From positions 1-64,000 of the forward strand of contig CAAEDK010000002.1 in the NCBI GenBank assembly GCA_900754605.1: DNA of 64,000 nucleotides, read 5' to 3'. Made by a program: the position numbers and the translations under genes. The notes below the pieces were generated by a model. That model was not told where the DNA came from, did no database searches, and saw nothing but the letters and a program-made list of their open reading frames with translations. Every line of letters begins with the position of its first letter. The stretch's first letter is position 1. Positions 1 to 9,518 of the stretch are shown here, in pieces. Origin of the DNA: an uncultured Oscillospiraceae bacterium. GTDB taxonomy: Bacteria; Bacillota_A; Clostridia; Oscillospirales; Oscillospiraceae.

Positions 1-121
1 CTTTTTGCTGTCTACACAGTGCTTTTTACTCTGTTTCGCTTAAAATTTTCTTGCATCACCTACTTGACTTCATACCATTGGACTTTCTTATATCCAACCA
101 TGGTACTGTATGACATGGAAT

Positions 122-137
122 GGAGCGGTCCCGCTCC
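122..137 (+). terminator. hairpin, possible terminator of an upstream gene
   Basis: A 7-bp inverted repeat (GGAGCGG / CCGCTCC, 2-nt loop) is followed by a short T run about five bases later. It could end a gene lying left of the window. The rest of 1-280 shows no convincing gene. Confidence 0.4.
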
Positions 138-280
138 TGCGGTTTTTGCTGCTCTCTTGTTAAGCAAATCCCATGCCAAGCAAAAAACAAACTGATATGT
201 TTCCTTTTCCTCCTGCAATCCCGGCAATTCCAGTCAGTTTAGCCTCTCAAACCAGCCTGAAAGCTGCGATGCCCAACGCT

Positions 281-310
281 TGCATGGCTGCAAATTTTTG
301 CGGGAATGCA
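281..310. promoter_or_regulatory. 30-bp symmetric operator, copy 1
   Basis: The layout is TGCA-4 nt-TGCAAATTTTTGCG-4 nt-TGCA, a near-palindrome. The same architecture recurs at 369-398 and 11453-11482, upstream of the two convergent operons. It is probably the site of a shared dimeric or tetrameric regulator that is not encoded in this window. Confidence 0.7.
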
Positions 311-368
311 AGCCGAAAAGCTCCGCGTTTCGCACTGTCCCCCTCCTGGAGCGCAGCTGCTCTCTCCT

Positions 369-398
369 TGCATTTGTGCAAAGTCTTGCGGCGTTGCA
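369..398. promoter_or_regulatory. 30-bp symmetric operator, copy 2
   Basis: It has the same spacing as copy 1: TGCA-4-TGCAAAGTCTTGCG-4-TGCA. It is centred 88 bp downstream of copy 1 in the leader of the ABC operon. Two copies before one operon would allow cooperative binding or looping. The rest of 399-640 has no gene I would support; short frames there lack ribosome sites. Confidence 0.65.
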
Positions 399-653
399 AA
401 CACTCCGGCCCTCTACTGCTCTTTATCACTGTCCATTTCGTACAGGATCTTCATTAAATTTTTCTTAGAAGTTGGCGGGTTTTCCCTACCTCTTCTCCCC
501 TGCTCTCTCAATTTGGTATGCTTCTTGCAAATATCCATGACCGCAAGCACACAGCGGTCGGTATTCCGAATGTGCCGGGTTTCCCACCTGCCACTTATTC
601 CATCAAGTGTCCATCAACCGGCAGCAAGCAGCCGTCAAAAAAGGAAAAGGAGA

Positions 654-1790
654 ATGAACATGAATCACTGGAAAAGCGCTTTGTCTCTCGCCTTGGTTCC
701 TGCCTTCGCCCTGACATTGCTCAGCGGCTGTCAGCAGACCGCCGCCCCACCTGCAGAGTCCTCCTCTACCGGTAAAGGGGGCCATGTCATTGCCGCCAAC
801 ACATGGGGCGTAGGCGCCTATCCTTTGGACATCATTTTTGAGGCTCTGACTCCCCTGGAGACCTCTGCCGGAGATTTGTCCATCGACTTGGCCAACAACG
901 AGTTTAAGGTGGATAAGGTCGTCACCGATCTTCAGAACCAACTCACCTCGGGCGCAGATGGCGTGCTCTTTTTGGGCATGAGCCAAACGATCTTCCCAAC
1001 CGTCGCCCAACTATGTCAGAACTTTGAAGTTCCTTTCGTGTTCCATGCCAATATCCCCGCCGATGCCGATTGGCCTGCCATACAGGAGAATGCGTATTAT
1101 ACCGGTGCTGTGATATCCCAGGAATATGCCGCCGGTGCAGCCATGGGCGAACTGGGTTTGGCTGACGGCAACCAGACGGCTATCATTTCCGCCGCTGCGC
1201 TGGGCGACTACGTCCATGACCAACGTATCGCCGGATTTACCGATACTTTTGAGGCTGGAGGCGGTGAGGTTGTTTACGTGGCCCACTCTGCTGACCCCTC
1301 TGAAGGCGTCCAAAAGGCTAATGACTTTATGACCGCCTATCCCGATGCAGACATGATCTACTGCACTGGCGGAGACTATCTGTCCGCCACCATCAGCGCC
1401 ATGTCCTCCCGCCCTGAAGCTGACTACAAGCTTTATGGCAGCGACATGAGTCCCGAAACTGCCCAGAGTATTCTGAACGGCGATGTAACCGCCCTAAACG
1501 GCGGACAGTGGATCGCCGGCTCTCTGGCTGCCGCCCTACTGATCAATCGTCTGGACGGACATGCCATCCTCGATGAAAACGGCCAAGCCCCTCTGTTTGA
1601 CAATATGAACCTGGTAATGCTGACCAAGGATAACGCCCAGGGCTTCATCAATTTAATGGCGGAAGGCGGTCTTCTGACGGAAGCCGATTTTGATACGCTG
1701 CTCTATCGGAATAATCCGAATGTGGACTACCAGAGCTTCTACGATTTTGTGGGCAATGTTGACGAACTGATTTCCGAGCGGATCAGCTGA
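654..1790 (+). CDS. sugar ABC transporter substrate-binding lipoprotein
   Basis: Periplasmic-binding-protein type 1 (RbsB-like) solute receptor of 378 residues. The start is ATG 654, because AAGGAAAAGGAG sits just upstream and the protein then opens with a lipoprotein signal: basic residues, a hydrophobic stretch and the lipobox LLSGC near residues 18-23. The open frame continues upstream but lacks a ribosome site. The mature protein would be anchored outside the membrane by its lipidated Cys and deliver a small, probably sugar-like ligand to the permeases encoded next. The ligand cannot be read from the sequence. First gene of the plus-strand operon, downstream of two operator copies. Confidence 0.85.
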   Translation: MNMNHWKSALSLALVPAFALTLLSGCQQTAAPPAESSSTGKGGHVIAANTWGVGAYPLDIIFEALTPLETSAGDLSIDLANNEFKVDKVVTDLQNQLTSGADGVLFLGMSQTIFPTVAQLCQNFEVPFVFHANIPADADWPAIQENAYYTGAVISQEYAAGAAMGELGLADGNQTAIISAAALGDYVHDQRIAGFTDTFEAGGGEVVYVAHSADPSEGVQKANDFMTAYPDADMIYCTGGDYLSATISAMSSRPEADYKLYGSDMSPETAQSILNGDVTALNGGQWIAGSLAAALLINRLDGHAILDENGQAPLFDNMNLVMLTKDNAQGFINLMAEGGLLTEADFDTLLYRNNPNVDYQSFYDFVGNVDELISERIS

Positions 1791-1864
1791 GATAACCAGC
1801 ATTAACACTGTGACTTCCGGACGACATGGACGTATCATCCGGAGGCCAAATGGAGGGACTGTCT

Positions 1865-2839
1865 ATGAATAATACCTTAACCCGAGCCCGGAACGAGAGC
1901 CGGATCAAGCCGCTGCCCATCATCATCGTTATCGCGGCCCTTGCGCTTCTTGTGGTACTGAACGTGGTGGTGGACGGGAAGTTTCTGACCTTCCAGAACT
2001 TCACGATTATACTTTCCGCAGCCACCGTCCCGGCCTTTGTCGCCTGGGGCTTCAGCTATCTGTTTGCCTGCGGCATCACCGACCTGTCGGCGGGCGCCAT
2101 CATTGTTCTGGCTGCCACAGCCTCCGCCATTGTGGGCAATGCGCTCGGCTATGTCCCCATGTTCATTGCCGCTGTACTGGTCGGCGTGCTCTGCCTGGCC
2201 GTCAATATGACGCTCTTCCAGGTCACAAAGATTCCTCCCTGGATTGCAGGCCTTGGCATGACCATGGTCTACGAGACCATCGCCGGCTATTACTCACAGG
2301 TACGGGTATCTCAGGGCCTGCGGGTAGAGGGACTGGCCGATGAGATGCGGGTGCTCGGCCGCAGCCCAGCCATCTATATCATGCTTGTAATCGGCTTTAT
2401 CATCGCTTACGTGACCTATAACAAGACCTCCATCGGTCTCAATGCCCGGGCGGTGGGCGGCAATGCGGATGTAGCTCAGATGATGGGCATCAATACCCGG
2501 CGCGCGCTTATGCTGGGCGGACTGATGGCCGGCTTCTTCTTCGGCTTTGCAGGCGTCATGAAGGAGAGCTACGCCGGTTATGTGGTGGCTCAGACCGGTT
2601 TGAGCAGCCTGAGCACCGTATTTCAGCCGCTGGCCGCCGTCCTGCTGGCCCAGGCGCTTCAAAAGCATATCAACATTGCCATCGGTATTCCGATCAGTAC
2701 ATTTCTTATCGCTATGATCTTCAACATTCTCACTCTTATGGGCGTTCCATCGGGAACCTTCCAGGAGTTCCTCCTGGGTGTGATCGTCGTCGTTTTCGGC
2801 ATCACAGCTCAGCGCAATGTGAAGGGGGTCGTAAAATGA
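1865..2839 (+). CDS. sugar ABC transporter permease (RbsC family)
   Basis: Integral membrane permease of 324 residues in the CUT2/RbsC family. The hydrophobic segments and the conserved cytoplasmic stretch near residue 195 (SIGLNARAVGGN-like) are visible. ATG 1865 is preferred because GGAGGG precedes it by 7 nt; ATG 1850 also has a GGAGG before it and cannot be excluded. The stop overlaps the ATPase start (ATGA), so the two are translationally coupled. It probably pairs with the second permease at 4338-5297 as a heterodimer. Confidence 0.85.
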   Translation: MNNTLTRARNESRIKPLPIIIVIAALALLVVLNVVVDGKFLTFQNFTIILSAATVPAFVAWGFSYLFACGITDLSAGAIIVLAATASAIVGNALGYVPMFIAAVLVGVLCLAVNMTLFQVTKIPPWIAGLGMTMVYETIAGYYSQVRVSQGLRVEGLADEMRVLGRSPAIYIMLVIGFIIAYVTYNKTSIGLNARAVGGNADVAQMMGINTRRALMLGGLMAGFFFGFAGVMKESYAGYVVAQTGLSSLSTVFQPLAAVLLAQALQKHINIAIGIPISTFLIAMIFNILTLMGVPSGTFQEFLLGVIVVVFGITAQRNVKGVVK

Positions 2840-4341
2840 GTGATTCCAATCTGATCCTGGAGGTCAAGGGCCTGAACAAGTGGTTTGGGGCCACCTACGC
2901 CAACAAGAACATCGACTTTCAGCTTCGGCCGGGCGAAGTACGCGGTCTGGCCGGAGAAAATGGCTCCGGCAAGTCCACCCTGCTCACCCAGATTGCCGGC
3001 ATTCAGCCCAGCGACTCCGGCGAAATGTTTCTAAACGGAACGCCCTATAAGCCCCGCTCTCCATTGGATGCCACCTCCAGCGGCGTAGCCATTGTCGTGC
3101 AGGAGCTGGGGCTCGTCCCCAACCTTCCCGCCGGAATCAACGTCTTCCTCGGCAATACCAAGCGCTTTTCCCGCTTCGGAATTATCAACAACAGGAAGGT
3201 TTATGAGGCTGCCAATCAGGCCCTGAGCCAGTGGGGACTTCCCCCCATTCCCTTCCAGCGGCTGTCCGGCGATATGAACGTGGAATCGCGCAAAATGGTG
3301 GAACTGGCCCGCGCCCTGGCCTCCGATCCCCAGATCCTCATTTTGGATGAATTGACTCAGTCCCTCTCCCACGACAACCGCACCGTTCTCTATGAACTCA
3401 TCCGGAAGTTTAAGGAGATGGGCCGTTCCATTATTCTGATCTCCCATGATCTGGAGGAGATGCTGAAGATCACCGACAGCGTCTCTATCCTAAGAGACGG
3501 CGAACTGCTTGCCACCGAACGCAGCCAGGACATCCCCCTGGAGGATCTGAAGATCCGTATGGTGGGCCGGAAAATCGAAGGCGACTATTACCGGAGCGAC
3601 ACCACTCCCCAGTTCGAAGACCAAGTGGCCCTGTCGCTGCGGGATGTCTGCACCGACCATCTCAAGCACGTATCCTTTGACCTGCACAAGGGTGAGATTT
3701 TTGGGCTCTGTGGTCTGAGCGACTCCGGCATCCGTGAGGTCGGTCAGGCGGCATACGGCCTGCTCCCGGTGGACAGCGGCGAGGTATCCCTCCCCACTCA
3801 CAACGTTTCCATCGGCAACCCTTACCAGGCCCTTCAAAACAGGGTGGCCTATGTGCCCAAGGATCGCGACGGTGAGGCGCTGATGATGGGCGCCTCCATT
3901 CAAAACAATTTCTGTCTGCCCTCGGTCGAGACCCTGAAAGGGCGCTTTGGTTTCCTCAGCCCAAAGAAGCTGTATCAGGCATCCTCCAAGGCGCGGGAGC
4001 AATTTTCCGTTAAATCCACCGGCGTGGATCAGCTGATGAGAGCCCTCAGCGGCGGCAACAAGCAGAAGGTCAATCTGGGCCGCTGGCTCATCAAGGATCT
4101 GGACGTTCTCATTGTGGACTGCCCCACCCGCGGCGTGGACATCGGCGTCAAGGCATACATCTACCAGTGTCTGCGGGAGGCCAAGGAAAAGGGAATGGCA
4201 ATCCTGCTGATCACCGATGAACTTTCGGAAGTCCTTGGCATGGCCGACACCATCGCCGTCATGAAGGACGGCGAAATCTGCAAGCTCCTCCCACGCAGTG
4301 CAGAGCTGTCTGAAGAGACCATTATTGAGGTGATGACATGA
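2836..4341 (+). CDS. sugar ABC transporter ATPase, two nucleotide-binding domains
   Basis: RbsA/MglA-type ATPase of 501 residues with two fused ABC domains. The first has a Walker A at residues 40-48 (GENGSGKST) and a Walker B (ILILDE). Its signature motif is unusual, reading LSGDMN where LSxGxxQ is expected. The second domain has a good signature (LSGGNKQKVNLGRWL) but a degenerate Walker A (GLSDSGI), as is normal for this family. It powers import by the two permeases. Start and stop both overlap the neighbours by ATGA. Confidence 0.9.
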   Translation: MSDSNLILEVKGLNKWFGATYANKNIDFQLRPGEVRGLAGENGSGKSTLLTQIAGIQPSDSGEMFLNGTPYKPRSPLDATSSGVAIVVQELGLVPNLPAGINVFLGNTKRFSRFGIINNRKVYEAANQALSQWGLPPIPFQRLSGDMNVESRKMVELARALASDPQILILDELTQSLSHDNRTVLYELIRKFKEMGRSIILISHDLEEMLKITDSVSILRDGELLATERSQDIPLEDLKIRMVGRKIEGDYYRSDTTPQFEDQVALSLRDVCTDHLKHVSFDLHKGEIFGLCGLSDSGIREVGQAAYGLLPVDSGEVSLPTHNVSIGNPYQALQNRVAYVPKDRDGEALMMGASIQNNFCLPSVETLKGRFGFLSPKKLYQASSKAREQFSVKSTGVDQLMRALSGGNKQKVNLGRWLIKDLDVLIVDCPTRGVDIGVKAYIYQCLREAKEKGMAILLITDELSEVLGMADTIAVMKDGEICKLLPRSAELSEETIIEVMT

Positions 4342-5297
4342 AAAAGAAATTCAGCATCAATACGCTTATTCCCATTATGTCCTTCCTCATCCTGTTCTGC
4401 GTATTCCTCATCGCCACCCGCGGCACCCTGGTCACTCCCCAGAATATTTCCAACATTGTGAGCCAGGCTTTTCCCGTTATCATCGGCGGTACCGGCGTGC
4501 TCTTTGTCACCGCCATGGGCAGTACGGATCTATCCGTCGGCGCCAATGCCGCCCTCTCTGCCACTTTGGGCGCCATGGCTGCCTCCCACCTTGGCACCTG
4601 GGCCATTTTCCCCGTGGCCATCGGCACCGGCATGCTGGTGGGCGCGCTCAACGGCCTGTGGAACTCCCGGTGCAAGATGCCCTCCTTTATGATGACTTTG
4701 GCTATGCTCATCGGCCTGCGGGGCCTGCTGAACTATTTCCTGGCCTCCAACCTGATCTACGCCCCTACTGTGCTCATTACGTTCAACACCTTCCCCGTCA
4801 AGCTGGCCATTGTGGCGGTGTTGGTCGTCATCTTCTATTATGTATTTGAGTACACCAAGATTGGTTACTACTGTAGGGCTATCGGTGAGAACGAGCGCAC
4901 CGTGATTGCCACTGGCATCAATGTCAAACGCATCCGTATGACGGCCTTTATCATCTCAGGCTTCATGGCTGCGCTTTTCGGCATCATGCAGATTGTCAAC
5001 GTAGGCGGCTCTACCAACTCCCTCTGCCAGTTTATGGAGATGCGCATTCAGATGGCTATTTTCCTGGGTGGTGTCAGCGTGACCGGCGGCTTCAGCGCCC
5101 GGATTTATAAGCTGCTCATCGGCTCCTTTACCATTGTCATGATTGAAAACGGTCTGACGCTCTGCGGGGTGGACTCCACTCTGTCCAGTGCTATCCAGGG
5201 CATCCTGCTGATGCTTGTGCTCTTTGCAACCATCTATTTTGAGCGCCGTTCCGTTGCCAGCAAGATTCACCACGCCGTAAACGCCGCAAATGCGTAA
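4338..5297 (+). CDS. sugar ABC transporter permease (RbsC family), second
   Basis: Membrane permease of 319 residues, paralogous to the product of 1865-2839, with the family stretch TKIGYYCRAIGENERTV near residue 175. The ATG overlaps the stop of the ATPase. A single CUT2 system with two different permeases suggests a heterodimeric channel. Substrate unknown; the downstream crotonase and the second operon point to a sugar-like or cyclic compound rather than ribose. Confidence 0.85.
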   Translation: MKKKFSINTLIPIMSFLILFCVFLIATRGTLVTPQNISNIVSQAFPVIIGGTGVLFVTAMGSTDLSVGANAALSATLGAMAASHLGTWAIFPVAIGTGMLVGALNGLWNSRCKMPSFMMTLAMLIGLRGLLNYFLASNLIYAPTVLITFNTFPVKLAIVAVLVVIFYYVFEYTKIGYYCRAIGENERTVIATGINVKRIRMTAFIISGFMAALFGIMQIVNVGGSTNSLCQFMEMRIQMAIFLGGVSVTGGFSARIYKLLIGSFTIVMIENGLTLCGVDSTLSSAIQGILLMLVLFATIYFERRSVASKIHHAVNAANA

Positions 5298-5339
5298 AGC
5301 TTTGAACACAAACAAAAAACGAACAGGAGGAAACAAACA

Positions 5340-6308
5340 ATGAAAGACATTATGGCTGATTACGTCAAGCTCCCCGAACTGGAAGAATACAGGGAGTGGT
5401 TCAAGGATCACTTTGATCTGTACCGGGAGGACGGCATTCTTCAGGTCACCATGAAGACCAATGACCACCCCATGTGCTGGAGCGGCGCCAATCATCGCGC
5501 CATGAGTCAGCTCAGCCGCATTATCTCCCTGGATCGCAAGAACGAAATTCTGATTTGGACTCACAAGGGCGACAACTGGATGATGGACAAGGATCCTCAC
5601 GGCTGGAGCACCTACGCCAAAGAGCGCTTTGACCATCAGTACATCGACGACACCAACCTGATCAAAAACATGATCTTCGACATCGACATCCCCACCATCG
5701 GCGCCATTCCCGGTCCCGGTTTCCACTGGGATTCCGCCCTGCTGTGCGATATCACCCTGGCCTCCGAGGACGCCAAGTTCGATGACGACCACCTGTTCTT
5801 CGGCCTGGTGGCCGGTGACGGCATGTTTATGCTGATGCAGCACTTCCTGGGTACGAAGCGCGCCAACTATCTGATGTATACCTGCCGCCAGTGGACTGCC
5901 CAGCAGGCCCTGGACTGGGGCTGGGTCAACGAGCTGGTGCCCAAGGGCAAGGTTATTGACCGCGCCTGGGAGATTGCCAGAATGCTGAAGACTCTCCCCC
6001 GTGAGACCCGCACCATCCAGTCCCAGCTGTGCAAGCGGCCTCTGGAGCGCCTGCTGGTCAACGATCTGAAGCTCCACACGGTCAGCGAGCAGTACTCCAC
6101 CATGACCCGCATCGCTGCCAGAGACTACGGTGAGAAGCAGACCGACGAAAAGGACATGTCTATGGCTCATCACTATCGCTATGCCACCAATGAGCATAAT
6201 GAGCTGCTCCAGTCCCCCATCCGGAGCTGGGATGAGATTCGGGAAGACATGGTGGCCTGGGGTGAGCGCACCGGCTATCAGGATCCCGACAAGGTCTACG
6301 GGGAATAA
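5340..6308 (+). CDS. crotonase-family hydrolase resembling 6-oxocamphor hydrolase
   Basis: Crotonase-fold enzyme of 322 residues. Its central part resembles 6-oxocamphor hydrolase, which hydrolyses cyclic beta-diketones by a retro-Claisen reaction: CDITLASEDAKF, then DDHLFFGLVAGDG. His151 and Asp160 keep the spacing of the catalytic His145/Asp154 pair I recall for that enzyme. The beta-diketone role is therefore better supported than enoyl-CoA hydration, but the substrate is unknown. ATG 5340 follows AGGAGG. Fifth gene of the plus operon. Confidence 0.7.
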   Translation: MKDIMADYVKLPELEEYREWFKDHFDLYREDGILQVTMKTNDHPMCWSGANHRAMSQLSRIISLDRKNEILIWTHKGDNWMMDKDPHGWSTYAKERFDHQYIDDTNLIKNMIFDIDIPTIGAIPGPGFHWDSALLCDITLASEDAKFDDDHLFFGLVAGDGMFMLMQHFLGTKRANYLMYTCRQWTAQQALDWGWVNELVPKGKVIDRAWEIARMLKTLPRETRTIQSQLCKRPLERLLVNDLKLHTVSEQYSTMTRIAARDYGEKQTDEKDMSMAHHYRYATNEHNELLQSPIRSWDEIREDMVAWGERTGYQDPDKVYGE

Positions 6309-6335
6309 TCGCTTCTTCCGGCAGCAATGGAAACG

Positions 6336-6356
6336 GGGAGCGGCTATGCCGCTCCC
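6336..6356 (+). terminator. hairpin between crotonase and MFS genes
   Basis: Perfect 9-bp stem GGGAGCGGC / GCCGCTCCC with a 3-nt loop, followed only by tgtttcc. It may be a leaky terminator or an mRNA-stabilising hairpin that lowers expression of the MFS gene relative to the upstream genes. Confidence 0.55.
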
Positions 6357-6403
6357 TGTTTCCTCCATACTGACACATTTACCACATAGGGAGAGCCTTT
6401 TCG

Positions 6404-7570
6404 ATGCAAGAGAAACTGTTTAACCGATATTTTATTCTTATCTGGTTCAGCATGCTGTGTCTGATGCTAATTCAGAACCTGATGTGTTCTGGCATCCCGC
6501 TTTTTTTCGCCAGCCGTGGCTTCTCTACCTCCTTCGCCGGTCTGCTCGGCTTGCCCTTCGCCCTATTTGGTATTCTGGCCCGTACTACCGGAGGCTATCT
6601 GATGGATCGGTTCGGCCGCAGAGTCATCATGATCCTGGGCCCTCTGCTGATGGGCATCGCCTCCCTGCTCTTCCTGCTCCTCCCCTTTGCCCCCCTGATG
6701 CTCCTCTTCCGTGGACTTCATGGGGCGGGTTTTTCCATTGGGCAGGCGGGTTCGTCCACTGCCACTATAGACGTAACCCCTCAGGAGAAAAGCAGCCTGG
6801 GGGTAGGCATCTTTTGGGTTTCTACCGCTCTGGCGATTGCTGTGGCCGGCTGGCTCATCGAAATTTTAGGCAGCGGCGGCACCTATGACCGTATTTTTTA
6901 CTTTTCCTTTGCCTTCGGCGTGCTGGGCGCAATACTGGCCTTTCTGTGCCGGTATGAGGAAGGCAGGCCGCCTGTTGTCCGGGAACCCCAGGAGGTCAGT
7001 CCGCTCCACGGCCTGCGGAAGTTTTTGTATCCCGCCGCGGCGCGCCCTGCCGTTATTGAGTTCTTCGTTATGCTGGGGGTGTCCTGCTGCAACATTTTTA
7101 TCTTCACCTACGCCGTCCTCCAAGGCTATGCCAATCCCAGCTTCTTTATGGTCGTCGCGGCCCTGTCCATGACCGTCAGCAACCTGGCCTCCGGCCGGCT
7201 GCTCAGGGCCTTGGGCCACCGAACTCTGCTGTCCATCGCCATGGTGCTCAGCGGAGCCCTCATCGCTCTGATCGCACTGGTACCCTGTCAGGCGACCTTC
7301 TACCTGGGCGGCGTCGGCTTCGGCATGGCTCAGGGCTTTTCCTTCCCCATTCTTACCCTTCTGGCGGTAGACAATGTCCCCCAAAATCACCGCGGTACCG
7401 CCAACAGTACCATGTTGATGGCAGGCGACTTGGGGGTTGGGCTCGGCACTCTCCTGTGGGGGATCTCTATCCAGTTCTGTGGTTTCCATGTGTCCATTGC
7501 CTTGTCCGGCCTGGCCGTGATCCTCAGCGGTGTGCTTAGCCTGCTGTTCTACTGTCGTTGTAAGCCCTGA
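6404..7570 (+). CDS. MFS transporter
   Basis: Major facilitator superfamily carrier of 388 residues with about twelve hydrophobic segments. The loop 2-3 signature is visible as GGYLMDRFGRRV near residues 64-75. A GGGAG ribosome site lies 12 nt upstream of ATG 6404. As the last gene of an operon that already has an ABC importer, it could export an end product or import a related substrate. The direction of transport is not readable. Confidence 0.8.
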   Translation: MQEKLFNRYFILIWFSMLCLMLIQNLMCSGIPLFFASRGFSTSFAGLLGLPFALFGILARTTGGYLMDRFGRRVIMILGPLLMGIASLLFLLLPFAPLMLLFRGLHGAGFSIGQAGSSTATIDVTPQEKSSLGVGIFWVSTALAIAVAGWLIEILGSGGTYDRIFYFSFAFGVLGAILAFLCRYEEGRPPVVREPQEVSPLHGLRKFLYPAAARPAVIEFFVMLGVSCCNIFIFTYAVLQGYANPSFFMVVAALSMTVSNLASGRLLRALGHRTLLSIAMVLSGALIALIALVPCQATFYLGGVGFGMAQGFSFPILTLLAVDNVPQNHRGTANSTMLMAGDLGVGLGTLLWGISIQFCGFHVSIALSGLAVILSGVLSLLFYCRCKP

Positions 7571-7743
7571 CTGCGTATTATCTCGTCCGTAAGTGAAATC
7601 ACCGCTCCAAGAGCGCCGGCAAGGGACATGTTTCAGGCTAAGGGCCGTCTTTTGTTGTATACAAGCTCGAGCATGCTGTATCCGCACTCCTCAGTCTTTT
7701 GTTATCCCCTTTTTTCTGCATTGCAATTTTGCTCTACTTACAT

Positions 7744-7793
7744 ATCAGCGCCCCCTGTTGCAGATAGTTCTATCTGCAACAGGGGGCGCTGAT
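7744..7793. terminator. perfect 23-bp inverted repeat between convergent operons
   Basis: The left arm 7744-7766 and the right arm 7771-7793 match perfectly around a 4-nt loop. It lies in the 292-bp gap between two converging operons and probably ends both transcripts. There is no T run on either side, so it would be an atypical intrinsic terminator. The remainder of the gap holds no gene. Confidence 0.6.
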
Positions 7794-7862
7794 CGTTCCA
7801 TGCCTTTTCCGGCCCATTTCAAAACAAGATGTCTGGTTCTTGTTTTGATTGCCTATCTTCAA

Positions 7863-8645
7863 CTACACGCAAGTCCACCCGCCGTCGCAGGGCAGGGTGA
7901 TACCGGTAATATACCGGGACTCCTCGCTGGCCAGGAACACCACTGCGGCATCCATATCGCCTACGGTGTTCAGATCCGTTGGCGTGCCGGCCCGCTGCAT
8001 GGGAGTCATACGCTTGATAAATGTCTGGGACTCTTCCATCAAATCAGCACCGTTAGACTCAGAAGGGAACATGCTAGGGCAGATATTGTTTACCGTCACC
8101 CCCTGGGTGGCCCACTCGGCGGCGGCGGCCCTGGTTAAGTTGATCACTCCGCCCTTGGCGGCCTGATAGCCCGCCAGAGGCACTCCCAAGTTTCCTACCA
8201 TTCCCATAGCGGAGGCAATATTAATGATACGTCCATAGCCAGCCTCCACCATCACCTTGCCAAATGCCTTCATTACCCGGAACAGGGAGCACAAATCCAG
8301 ATTTACCACTTTGTCAAAAATCTCCTGCGGCATATCGACGGTTGGGATGGAAGGTCCTCCATTACCAGCATTGTTCACCAAAATGTCCACTTTTTTGTAG
8401 TGGTTTACCACAGTTTCTACCGCATTCTGAACCGAGGCCTCGTCCGAGATATCGCACACAACCGGGAGGCACCGCCCCCCCAGGCTCTCGATTTCCCTGG
8501 CTGTCTCAGTCAGCTTATCCGGTCTTCTGGCCAGAATAGCCAGATCCGCGCCCTGCCGGGCCAGTGCGATGGCCATTCCTCTGCCCAGTCCTGCCGTACC
8601 ACCGGTGACCACCGCCACACGGCCATGCAGATTAAATATTCCCAT
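7863..8645 (-). CDS. short-chain dehydrogenase/reductase (SDR)
   Basis: Classical SDR of 260 residues: nucleotide-binding TGGTAGLGRG near residue 15, the NNAGNGG structural motif, a Ser-containing ASAMG strand and the catalytic pair GYQAAKGG. It probably oxidises or reduces a hydroxyl with NAD(P). ATG 8645 has GGAG ten bases upstream; an in-frame TTG lies 18 nt further up. Last gene of the minus operon, 18 nt after a second SDR. Paired SDRs next to a beta-diketone hydrolase homologue suggest stepwise oxidation of a polyol or ring (inference). Confidence 0.85.
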   Translation of the reverse strand: MGIFNLHGRVAVVTGGTAGLGRGMAIALARQGADLAILARRPDKLTETAREIESLGGRCLPVVCDISDEASVQNAVETVVNHYKKVDILVNNAGNGGPSIPTVDMPQEIFDKVVNLDLCSLFRVMKAFGKVMVEAGYGRIINIASAMGMVGNLGVPLAGYQAAKGGVINLTRAAAAEWATQGVTVNNICPSMFPSESNGADLMEESQTFIKRMTPMQRAGTPTDLNTVGDMDAAVVFLASEESRYITGITLPCDGGWTCV

Positions 8646-8663
8646 AGAACGTTCTCCTTCCAA

Positions 8664-9500
8664 TTACCAGTTGGCATGTCCCCCGTCGATCAGGATGTCC
8701 TGTCCGACGGTGTAAGTAGACGCATCGCTGGCCAGGTAGAGCACCGCTCCCTGGAGCTCCTCCACCTGGGCCATGCGCATAATGGGCTGGGTATTCTGGT
8801 AGCACTCCAGCATCTCCTGGGACATTCCAGCGTGGAGCCCGGGGCTGTAGCAATAGCCCGGAGAAACCGAATTGACCCGGATGCCATACTGGATCACCTG
8901 GGAGGCAAAATGCTTGGTGAAATAGAGCACCCCCGCCTTGGACACACCGTAAGAGGAGTCGTCTTGGGTATGTCCAAGGGGAGCCTGATTCACTATGTGT
9001 CCTGTCAGGGAGGCCGTGTTGATGATGCTGCCTCCATGGCCCTCCCGCACCATCACCCTGGCCGCCGTGGTCGCCACAATGTACTGGCTCACCAGGTTGA
9101 TATTGAGCACCTGTTTCCAGTGCTCCAGATGATCCATGTTATGCTCGGAGTCCCAGGCCTCCAGATCGGGGACAAGCGCCCCGCCCACACCCGCATTGTT
9201 GTGAACCACATCCACGCTGCCCAGTTCCTTCTCGATGGCGTCAAACATCTCTGCCACCGCCTTGGCATCCACCAAATCGCAGCCGTAGGCCGCCGCCTTT
9301 CCCCCATAGAGGCCGGCAAATTCCTCCGCGACCTGCTTGGAGCGCTCCAGGCACTGGGGCAAATCCACGATGGCTACATTGGCGCCCGCCTGAGCAAACG
9401 CCAAGGCCGTGTGATAGCCGATGTTGCCCGCCGCACCCGTAATTACAGCTGTCTTACCGTCCAGTCGAAAGCGATCCAGTACATTTTTCTTAAATTCCAT
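8664..9500 (-). CDS. short-chain dehydrogenase/reductase (SDR), second
   Basis: SDR of 278 residues with the motifs TGAAGNIGYH near residue 21, NNAGVGG, the active-site Ser in NTASLTG and YGVSKAG. The C-terminus ends IDGGHANW, typical of the family. GGGGAG precedes ATG 9500. It is only distantly similar to the SDR encoded just downstream, so the two probably act on different substrates or positions. Substrate unknown. Confidence 0.85.
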   Translation of the reverse strand: MEFKKNVLDRFRLDGKTAVITGAAGNIGYHTALAFAQAGANVAIVDLPQCLERSKQVAEEFAGLYGGKAAAYGCDLVDAKAVAEMFDAIEKELGSVDVVHNNAGVGGALVPDLEAWDSEHNMDHLEHWKQVLNINLVSQYIVATTAARVMVREGHGGSIINTASLTGHIVNQAPLGHTQDDSSYGVSKAGVLYFTKHFASQVIQYGIRVNSVSPGYCYSPGLHAGMSQEMLECYQNTQPIMRMAQVEELQGAVLYLASDASTYTVGQDILIDGGHANW

Positions 9501-9518
9501 GTTGTTTCTCCCCTTTTC

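Noticed and set aside
4956..6368. 470-codon minus-strand frame opposite permease and crotonase
   Set aside because: Antisense shadow with no domain.
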